From Pieris napi (Eukaryota; Arthropoda; Insecta; Lepidoptera; Pieridae): a stretch of 64,000 nucleotides of DNA. The stretch's first letter is position 1; every line of letters starts with the position of its first letter. The DNA lies in the NCBI RefSeq assembly GCF_905475465.1, contig NC_062251.1:7309001-7373000 (forward strand). The letters run 5' to 3'. A model generated the notes under the pieces. The model saw only the letters and a list, made by a program, of their open reading frames with translations, had not been told where the DNA came from and did not search any database. This document shows positions 55,645 through 64,000 of this stretch, in pieces. Made by a program: the position numbers and the translations under genes.

Positions 55645-57006
55645 GCCCTTAAACAACAATACATCAACATCTAATTTTGGCAAGTGTTTATCGTGCTCGA
55701 CGTTAGAAGATACTTCGAGACCAATGTGTATCGGGTCTGGCGATAGATGCTACACAAAGCTAAAAAAAGTACCCGAGGGCATCAACAAAAATTTAATTAT
55801 TGCTCAATTTCATTTAAAAAGCACAGAATCAATCATTGCCACTACAAACAAATCGCTAACAATATCAATACGAATATTCTGCACCAACTTATTCTGGATA
55901 TACCACTGCTACACCCTCAACACCAATGCCTTTACAATCATGGCCTCCGACCCCACCACCACCACCAACGTGGACGCCGTCACCTCCCAGACAAGATTCC
56001 AGCTCAGATTTATTTAAATAATAAACGCACGTATCTTAACGTTATAACGAGGTTTTCTTTTGGAGAAACACAGAAAACAAATGATCACGAAGCGCGTTAT
56101 GCTCGTTTGTGTTTGGTTCTGTTTATTTTGGACCGTGTTTGAGCTGATAATTCGATGTTCGGTGTTATTGATAGCGCTGATGTAACTGATAGCTTTAACA
56201 ATAAGGCCATATCGTCTAGGGTAAGTTACAATCGTATGTATAATTTTATTTAAGAGTAATATATATTTTTCTTGCCAATCTACCTTACCTTCACCTACAA
56301 AGTAATTCGTTAATTTAGTTCGAACATTATCTGCTTCATGGATTGGTCGTACAGTGTTTACCCAGAAAGATATACAAACTGAACCCAGCCGATAAGCATT
56401 TTGCTAATATTTTAGAAAGAAGAATAGATGCTCTTAATAAATATGTAACAGAAAAGAAAGAAGAAGATAAATTAATTTGTCTTTCATTGGTTAAGGAAAT
56501 AAAAAATAGTTTCCGAAAACCGGCGTTTGAAGTTGAAAATTGAAATGCATCCCGAAAATAATCAATCCATTGATTTAAAATGTTAAAAAGATGTTATTTC
56601 TATTTCCACTAAACAGTCTCAGCTCATTTACTTAAATGCTTCTGATTGAAACAGTTCTGGCGGCATTGATAGCGAAGATGACATACTAGTAGCTCAGTTA
56701 CAACAAAACAAATACAACAAAGAAATTTTAGGATCACAACCGCTTCAAACTGTCTCTGTACTGCGTAATGAATCCAATAAATATTTCAATGATATGTTAA
56801 TGACTCCAGAAACAATATCAAGACCAAAAACTACAACTAGAGTCAAAGCTATAAATAGCCTTTCTCAAGAATTGACCAAATCTAATTTCACTTACAAGGA
56901 AAATAAGGCGGGGCCATTCAAAGACATTCCAATCCCCAGAAATCTGCAGAACCTACCAAGGGACGAGGCGGTATAAAACTGGGACATTTAAAAAGATTCT
57001 TCCGAA
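55645..57006 (+). pseudogene. MADF/BESS-like remnants
   Basis: A frame at 56343-56543 reads LNPADKHFANILERRIDALN, then EDKLICLSLVKEIKNSFRK, a pattern like a BESS motif of MADF proteins. Later frames, at 56680-56976, are Ser/Thr/Asn-rich (RPKTTTRVKAINSLSQELTK) and give no family. The 55645-56340 part includes short frames without recognisable content. Confidence 0.3.
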
Positions 57007-57102
57007 GCGTCCAAGTGGTAAAGGAAAACCAAGTGAGGCTCATGCTAAAATTTTTTTTTTGCTTGCAGTGAGGACAGAGTGACTGACATGAGGCCTTGTT
57101 TT
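57007..57102. repeat. Dispersed ~100-bp repeat, copy B
   Basis: Second copy of the 40188-40300 sequence. Both copies follow AT-rich or decayed coding DNA; no target duplication was recognised. The following stretch to 57880 has decayed Gln/Asn-rich frames only. Confidence 0.75.
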
Positions 57103-57879
57103 TATGTGTAATTCATATTCATACATTCAAGAAGAATGTGTTAGCTGAACTGCAGACAACACAGACAGTAATAAGTCAGAAGGAATATAACTACTTAAAG
57201 TGAATTTATTTTTCAATGTTTTTAATTAATTAACAAGTTGCCTGTCCAGAGTATTTTGGTCAAGTAGCTGAGAAGTCGATCCTATACAGGGAGGAAAGTT
57301 CCACTTTACTGTTTAACATTCTTCTTATCCTTTGGTACCTTAAAAAATTACCAATTTTGTTTCAGAATGACACCAATATTGATACAGCTACATCATTCAC
57401 GAGTTTACAAGGAAATTTATCCCAAAACATTGAAGCAGATCTGCAGCCTAGCACTGCCTGCACATTAACAAATATCGCCACCTAGCACTCCCTCATTAAC
57501 GTCTCAATATGGTGTATATGGAGATCAAACAAGAAAAAAGAAAAAAAAAGGGTCTTTAAATACAGTACCAGTAATGTATTATATAAAGCAGCCTTGGGAG
57601 TAAACGACAATCAACAGGTTACACATGAGGCATCAATATCATTGACACCAGATATTGATTTACATACTAATTTTCAGTCTGCATATGACAATCAACGTAC
57701 AATCCTGAGCAATCACCATTAGCACTAGCTACTCAACATGAGCCATTAGAAATATGGATGATGAAAGTCAATCTGTTTTGGTGGAATACCTTGATGTAAC
57801 TTTTAAAGGCAAATGCAAACCATGAATTAATAATAATATAATAAAGAATATTTATTCAAGACTTACAATTTTTTTAGTT

Positions 57880-58091
57880 GTGTTGTGATGGACAACCATA
57901 GATGGACTCTCAAAATCACAAAATGAAGAGGCTCCCCAGGGAACAGACATCGGGGCAGACCAAAAATGAGGTGGATGGACGACATTGCCAAAGTGGCAAG
58001 CACAAACTGGCTAGAGAAAGCAAAGGATACACAGGTTTGGAATGAGATGGAGGAGGCATATACCCGGATGGGGTCAAGGCTTCAATAACAA
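57880..58091 (+). pseudogene. RTE-type LINE, last ~65 codons
   Basis: The frame reads RHRGRPKMRWMDDIAKVAS, WLEKAKDTQVWNEMEEAYTR and a TAA at about 58090. 'GRP..RW.DD..KVA...W...A.D...W...EEAY' is the usual carboxyl end of RTE/BovB-like reverse transcriptases in insects. It is 5'-truncated, with one TGA early on. Confidence 0.8.
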
Positions 58092-58218
58092 ACCATGAAT
58101 TACTACTGAATAAATACTATCTCAGTTTGTATTAGTTGACTCATTAAATACCTACGCTGATAAAGGGGAAAAATATTTTGTTTACAACCTACATCGACAC
58201 TAAACGACTAGGTCTCTA

Positions 58219-58535
58219 ATTATTACCTTAATCTGATCTTCCAATTCTACTTTTAAAATAGCCTCACATACTTCTAATACAATGAGGGAAATTGTAGAAG
58301 ATGATACTTCAAATAAGTAGATTAGAGACCTGTAAGAATCACCGGTGGCTAAAAACCTTAATGTGATTATGCAGGCGCATTCTTGGTGAAATGCTATCTT
58401 GATAGTAGGTCTTTTTGAATATAATATGGTGTAATTAGTAGTAGTAAATGTTAAAAGTCCTCAGTTGACATTCTGTGTAGTTTATAAATAAGGCACCATC
58501 GTCTGCCTTAATTTTTGTTAGTAAACACACCATGG
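58219..58535 (-). pseudogene. PIF/Harbinger transposase exon 1 remnant (third lineage)
   Basis: The minus strand reads YKLHRMSTEDF, a stop, HLLLLITPYYIQKD, a shift, then CIITLRFLATGDSYRSLIYL, FEVSSSTISLIVLEV and CEAILKVELEDQIK up to a GTAATA donor at about 58218. This is the N-terminal helical region of a Harbinger transposase and its splice site. The nuclease exon is not found to the left. From 58540 to 59087 only decayed DNA was seen. Confidence 0.7.
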
Positions 58536-59087
58536 GTCATTCTAAAGTAATCTTCATTTCCACCAATGTTTCATCTTTCGGTGTTTAGCTGCATGGCTTT
58601 GTAGTACTAAATAAGCAGCTGCTAAAGTTAGTTGATCAGCCATATTCTAAGATGTATCCCTACGATTGAACAAGTAGGGAGACCAGTAACACTCCATAAA
58701 CAGCACAATGCTTTGGAAATTATCCAGGCACTATGTTGCTTCAGCGTATTCCACATATGATGCAAATGCTTTCTATTTGTAGCATGCAACAAGCCTTATT
58801 ATGAGTACAGTTGATTGACACCTACCACATTTTAAAATTCAGCTAGAGTTTCAAATTAACTTTCAGCTGGTCACAGACATGGGCATTTTAAAATAATCAA
58901 ATCTTTTTTCTAATATTGCCCTTGCTACTTGATGGCATACTGTAGAGCCAGATTGCTGAGTTAGACTATGAATGTCTGCAGCATCATCTTGCATCTGAAA
59001 GTAAATAAAAATAGTATGTTATATGGAAACTGGAAAGAGATAATAAATATTTGATGTTCAGGTATAAAATACTTACACATTCTTGGT

Positions 59088-59224
59088 TGCGACCCCCAAT
59101 ATCTCAAAGCTATCAATATCTGAAGAACAGAAGATAAATCGCCGCCATGTTTGTCAAACTCATTACTCAAAATATCTTTATGTTTATTCAAGTGGGTAAC
59201 CAAGTACACTTTTGCATTGTCAAA
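59088..59224 (-). other. Exon-like open stretch, unrecognised
   Basis: The minus strand is open from about 59240 and reads SQDNLTFDNAKVYLVTHLNK, KDILSNEFDKHGGDLSSVLQ and ILIALRYWGSQ, ending near a GTAAGT donor. The last part vaguely recalls the 'LQ.LIALR.' region of Harbinger exon 1. I would not name it. Confidence 0.3.
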
Positions 59225-59314
59225 TGTCAAGTTGTCTTGACTTTAGGCGTCATTAGTTTTTTTTTTTAATTTTCGCCCATGGCGCAGGCTATAGTCTTTC
59301 AACCATACCGCCTA

Positions 59315-59812
59315 GTCTTTCGTAGAATTTTTCCTTTATTTATATATTAGATACATTTGTCTTTCGTAGAATTTTTCCTTTATGTATATGTCACCGTAAA
59401 ATTGTAAAAACCGTTAGATTGTAATCTATCTTGCGAGATTGTAAACTGTCGAAAGATTGTGAACCTCAACGAACTGCTTACAAATTAACGTATTATTATT
59501 CGGTAGTTATATGAAATTGTTGGGAAGTAAAATTAATCTGTAATTGACCAAAGAAGTTTGAATGATAACTAAGTTAGTGTAGTACAATCTACCGAATAAT
59601 AATACGTTAAATTGTAAGCAGTACGCTGAGGTTCACAATCTTTCGACAGTTTATAATCTCGCGAGATAGATTATAATCTAACGGTGTTTTTAATTTTACG
59701 TTAACATATATATTAAATTCATTTGTCTTTCGTAGAATTTTTCCTTTATTTATATATTATATTCATTTGTCTTTCGTAAATTTCAATTTCTTTTCAAATC
59801 CATGTTTTAACT
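59315..59812. repeat. 44-bp tandem repeat split by a MITE
   Basis: GTCTTTCGTAGAATTTTTCC starts at 59315 and 59359, and again (last copy diverged) at 59725 and 59769, each pair 44 bases apart. The two pairs are separated by about 322 extra bases, the MITE with its duplicated target. Confidence 0.85.
59389..59706. mobile_element. Palindromic MITE
   Basis: The left ~115 bases (from CACCGTAAAATTGTAAAAAC) are the near-perfect reverse complement of the right ~115. Shared inner landmarks include ACCGTTAGATT, CTGTCGAAAGATTGTGAACC and TTAACGTATTATTATTCGGT. Only about 90 bases lie between the arms. No ORF. Confidence 0.88.
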
Positions 59813-59929
59813 TTTAAGTTATGTCAAATCGTTATCAGGTTGTGTCAAAGGTAGTATCAGTTGTTTTGTCAGTGGTCGAATCCGTGCAAATATCATAGTT
59901 TAAAGGTTAGGCGTCATTAGTTCATTACA

Positions 59930-59977
59930 TTTTTTTTTTTAATTTATTTATTAGCCGGATACAAAGTCCATTGGAAC
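59930..59977 (-). mobile_element. 48-bp dead-on-arrival retroposon end
   Basis: A T-run followed by TTTATTAGCCGGATACAAAG is flanked by perfect copies of TAGTTCATTACA (59918-59929 and 59978-59989). The first copy overlaps the duplication of the preceding insert, so two retropositions hit the same site. Confidence 0.85.
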
Positions 59978-60539
59978 TAGTTCATTACACTTCTCACAGT
60001 GTTGTCAACTCAATTAAAGCAAATGTCGCTAGACAGAAGATTAAAAAGTCGCTAGATGATGAAAGTATATTTGGTATGAAGAAAAACTTAAAAAATTTAG
60101 TTATTATATTCTTTGTACGCATAAACAAGCTCCCCTTTTTGGGCTATACCCCGATAACTGATAACTGATAAGTATAGTCCTTTTCATGAAAGAAGTCCCC
60201 CAGACGCAGCGCAGTAATCGCGTGACGTAATGTTGCCATTTATGAGTAAAAAATTTACCTATTTTACATTTAGCATATTTAATTTATCAAATAATACTAT
60301 TTTCTGCATACGAATTGAGTATGAAACAATATTTCTGTTATGTAAAAAGTATATTTTTATTTACTTATTTAAGCGGTGTTCTACCTACTTACAGGGATAA
60401 GATGAGAAAATAGGGTAAAGAAAAGAATTACAATTTATTATACAGAGTTTTATTGAATAATTTTAGATCAGCGGTCATAGGAACATCACTGTCTGAAGAG
60501 ACGATAAAAACAGAATCAGATTCTGTTTTAGTATCGATA

Positions 60540-61012
60540 GCCGTAGATATAATTGTTCTTTTTTATATTGATACTATTTCGGATGCGGGCGATTCTTCCA
60601 CGGGGTGGCATTTTTTTCGAAGTACTCGCCGCTGTTATACCTTCATTTGTAATTCTTGTTACAGTTCTCTCTGACACACCTACAATTAAATAATGAACAA
60701 TTATAAATTATAGTAACTTTAAGTTTATAATGCTTATGTACTATGTAATATATGTTTTTCAGTTACCTAGTTTCATTCGTTATGTATTTGTTCAATTTTG
60801 TCGCAAAAATGAATTTACAACATTAAAGTCCCATCAATACAGCAAAAAAATATTATGTGGCAACTGTAAAAAGTACCTGTTATATCGGCGACTCTCTTCC
60901 GAACATTGTTTAGTGGTATTAAAATACTTTGATTCTTTTGTTCCGCTTCACAGAACTCTTTCATCTTCAATATAATTTCTCAAGCCGAACTTTTTACAAC
61001 TTTCGGCATTGT
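60540..61012 (-). pseudogene. Second IS630/Tc1-like transposase relic, N-terminal part
   Basis: Exon 61012-60877 starts MPKVVKSSA, has a TGA as codon 10, then EIILKMKEFCEAEQKNQSIL and RKRVADITG. A 197-base intron follows, and exon 60679 onwards continues in phase with VSERTVTRITNEGITAAS and MPPRGRIARIRNS. The layout matches the N-terminus of the 34.9-kb transposase (helical start, then TGLSKTTIMTIKREA), with low sequence identity. After about 60560 the frame decays. No TIR was located. Confidence 0.6.
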
Positions 61013-64000
61013 AAACAATCTATAAAATGCACTCAGCTTGTTAAAAACACACAAAAATCTACCACAACAAACGAACTTGATAACATCGACGAACGACAAC
61101 ATGGCCGACCGGTATTAGCGACACAGCTTTAGTATCATTGCCACAAAACTGAGTCATCCATTGAACTGAGGATTGTCTTTTTTGTATTTTTGAATGTATG
61201 ATTAATTTTTCTTCATAGACATTTCCATTATATCCAACTGCAATGATTCACTAATAGTATAAGAGTAGATACGGCGAAGTGAAGAAATATTACGACGAAA
61301 AGAATACAAATTAATTGACAACAGCAATGATATATAGTACATATTCACTATACATACAACAGTGTCTGTACTCCCGACTCCGTTGAGAATGGTATCGTAA
61401 CTCGTTTGGATTGATGTTGAGACTTGAGGGGATTCGCGCTAATTCCCAACCTAGGACTGTATATAATATTAAAAATCAACTTTAATTGACTCTGTATAAG
61501 TTTTATTTTAGTGGCACAAAAAAGAAGTTCGTAAATAAAATATGCCTATAAAAGTCTGTATTTCATTTCAAAATATTAAAAGTGTCAAAAATTAAAACAA
61601 ATAATAGATTTATTTCTTCGACCTACACATTTTTGTATTTGTGTCTCTTACCTATCGTTTTATCCGTTGCATCCGGTTTGAAATCACAAAGATTTAAAAA
61701 AAAACTATTTAAAAATAAGAATATAATATTATCCATTGTATAATTTATATCAGATATGGAATTTCAATGAGAGATTACATCAAATGCTTAAAAGTACTTA
61801 AAACTAAAGACGAGATTGGCAACTTATTTCCTACTTAATATTTTTTTCTATAATCTGTATAGATATGGGTAATCTATGTTATGTTTTTTGTCTATACTCA
61901 TTACTCTATAGTTTATACCTACGGCATTCGCCAATGACCAATCGCCGACGCCATTATAATTTTTATCAAACGGTGTCGCGATTCACGGTTGTCGAAGTCT
62001 AAACATTTGTTAATCTATAAAGTAAATAAGATATCTGGGATTTGCTTATTGCACTTTAGATTCTTGAAGTAACTTAGAATGTATTTTTATACCTTAACCT
62101 TAACGTTAAAATAAAAATAATTTCATTGGTGTGAACACGTCAAAGGAAAATTAATGAAATCACTAACAACGAAAACGAAAAAAGCTGTGATGCAAAGTTA
62201 GTAAAGCGGTATGGATTGGAAAATTCTCTCAATGTTTTGTCTTGTTGTTGTTACACAGCGTCATGCCGTTATTTGTTATAGGGTCATGTTAAACATTCTT
62301 CACCCGCCTATGATAATTTCCTTTGGTCTTTAGGAAAGTCTGGTTTTTCATTTAATACTGTTCCATACACGGAAGGCTGAGTTTCCTTGTTTATCCATAC
62401 CAGTGCTGTTTTTATATTGTGTTTGAAATATATATTTGTTTAGGAAATAAACCTTGAAGTTGCAGGCCATTAAAAATAAATAAAATAAAATAAAATATTA
62501 CGTATCCCATGTTCTACATATCCCATTACAAATAAAAGTGTTCATTTCATCTCAATTATACCCTTGCTCAAAATAAAATCTGATAATGTAACTAAAAAAA
62601 TACTATTTACTTAAACCAACATTTTTTTTGCTTGGCAAATTATTTGGCTTTCGCTTTTTCTCTTCACCACGTCTGGTGAAAGAAAATATAGATTTAATAT
62701 TGATTTTTACTAGAGAAGCAGAATTTAAACAAGGATTTTTTCAACTTCTTTCAGCCTCTATAGCATTTGGAGGCCGATAATGAGATCTTGTACATATGAG
62801 TTCAGGTAGAATCTGTTATTCCATTGTTATTGTGCACACTTGTCTTTATATTTATTCTGTGTGTATTTATTCGGGTTGGATCAAAAGTCTCTTTACATTA
62901 TAAACATTTAGCATGACATACAGTAAATCATCCTTGATTATTTTAACAATGCTGAACTCACAAGCAGTGATAAATGTTTTGCATTTCCTCATGCATATGT
63001 TCCTTTAAGTCTCAGTGGTTTATGAATTATAGGGGCAAGTTGTTTGGGCTTTCTGAGCATTTTGGTGTTCATTTGGCTGCCACATAGTTAGTTTTATTAC
63101 CCAAAATGACAGTGTCCCTTCACCGAATAGAAAAATATGTCTGTGATTGTTAATGTATTATTTTGTTTATTGTCTTGTGTTGACCACTAACGGGTGTGTG
63201 TTAGATGAGAGATTATAAACTCAGTCATAATCAGGACCTGTTGAGAACAACAGATTTTGTGAATTACACTAATTTGAAAATAATGAAAATGCTTAGTTGC
63301 AAAAGAGAATCAGGAAACCTTCCTTTCTTGTTCCCCCACACACACTCTTATAGCTCCATCTCATTTTGGCTCAAATCTCACAGAAACATGTGAAGGTCTC
63401 TCCTGAGAAAGGTCACTATAATGTTGCATAACCAAAGGGTAGTTTTGAGGAGAAACGGGTTTTCAACACTAAAAATGTCTTAAAACTACATGCCTACCTA
63501 CTCTAAAACAGTCTGAAAAAATGTTTTAGTCTCCTGAAACTAAGAAGAGAATAACTTTGTGTAAATTCCAATCGTCTGGTTTTTTTTTAAAACAGCAAAC
63601 GGAAATGTCAATCCATATTTGTTACAACATTTTGTAGTTTAAAAATAATTTGTAGATTTGGGCAAAGACAGATGACCGGACCTAAATCCTTTTGTTGTTA
63701 TTGCTATGTGTATATTTTCATCCTCTTGGATCTTTTAAATCCGCATAGAACTCTTTACTTTGACCAAGAAAAGAAAAGTGGCTGTGTATTGTCTTTAGTC
63801 ACTATAACAGCTAGTGCCTTTAATAATAATTGGTGAACTAGGTTTTATCCACTTCTGCCTCCATCAATCCCAGAATCATTTAACTAGGTTTTGTGATTAT
63901 AAGGGTAATATGAGTGTAGGGTTGGTTAGTTTTTATTTTATTTATTTATTTCTAAAAATCACAATCCTGTCCTAACTGGTGACCCTAAATCGACAAATAT
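61013..64000. other. AT-rich DNA without a recognisable gene
   Basis: I checked both strands. Frames are short and unconvincing. There is an (AAATA)n-type tract at about 62475-62500 following what may be a retroposon tail, and T-runs at 62625 and 63580. Nothing else stands out. Confidence 0.55.

Larger units (their letters stand above)
59259..59906 (-). mobile_element. Retroposed insert with 16-bp target duplication
   Basis: TTAGGCGTCATTAGTT lies at both 59243-59258 and 59907-59922. The insert starts with a T-run (59255 on), i.e. a poly-A tail on the minus strand, so it arrived by target-primed reverse transcription. It carries 44-bp tandem repeats and a palindromic MITE. Confidence 0.85.

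Noticed and set aside
63205..63393. 62-codon plus-strand frame near the right end
   Set aside because: Composition and lack of any motif or splice context fit chance.

Overview
The window looks like nuclear DNA of an insect, most probably a butterfly or moth. It is AT-rich, has small exons with short GT-AG introns, several tRNA-derived SINE copies, piggyBac, PIF/Harbinger, hAT, Helitron and IS630/Tc1-like relics, and two host genes with clear insect/animal orthologues. There are no bacterial-type operons, rRNA genes or CRISPR arrays. Positions 3201-3300 are a run of N, a scaffold gap. All family names come from motifs read by eye; no search was run.

Left third (1-25 kb), host genes plus introns. 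After a relic of a Myb/SANT-like gene (272-660), a TIR element full of ~130-bp tandem repeats (1397-3130) and the gap, there is an NPF-motif C-terminal exon (+, 5989-6263). Two minus-strand host genes follow: an internal part of supervillin (seven exons, 13302 to 7816, gelsolin-like region) and the N-terminal WD40 part of DmX/Rabconnectin-3A (13 exons, 24852 to 15539). All exon phases agree within each gene. Both genes are incomplete in a way that does not fit one colinear locus: supervillin lacks both ends, and Rabconnectin-3A runs directly into supervillin with about 2,400 residues missing. A scaffolding error, fragment duplication or rearrangement is likely.

Right part (26-61 kb), a transposon graveyard with some young insertions. 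Two half-elements of PIF/Harbinger (26.3-27.7 and 35.2-37.4 kb) together imply two genes interlocked through each other's introns. A 1.69-kb IS630/Tc1-like element (33502-35191) has TA target duplications and 27-bp TIRs, but its transposase has lost its third catalytic region. A hAT element (48445-55636) has a perfect 8-bp duplication and contains an apparently intact 4.0-kb Harbinger element (49084-53115) with two open, correctly spliced convergent genes. Fragments of Helitron, piggyBac, LINE ORF1/RT, Penelope-like, RTE and a 'DGC-QN' transposase-like family fill the rest.

The least familiar pieces are a minus-strand cassette at 31.2-33.2 kb, with a ubiquitin-specific-protease-like protein keeping its Cys and His boxes plus a zinc-ribbon pattern next to a small possible OB-fold ORF, and an unrecognised but well-formed two-exon gene end at 29159-29610. 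From 61.0 to 64.0 kb I see no gene.
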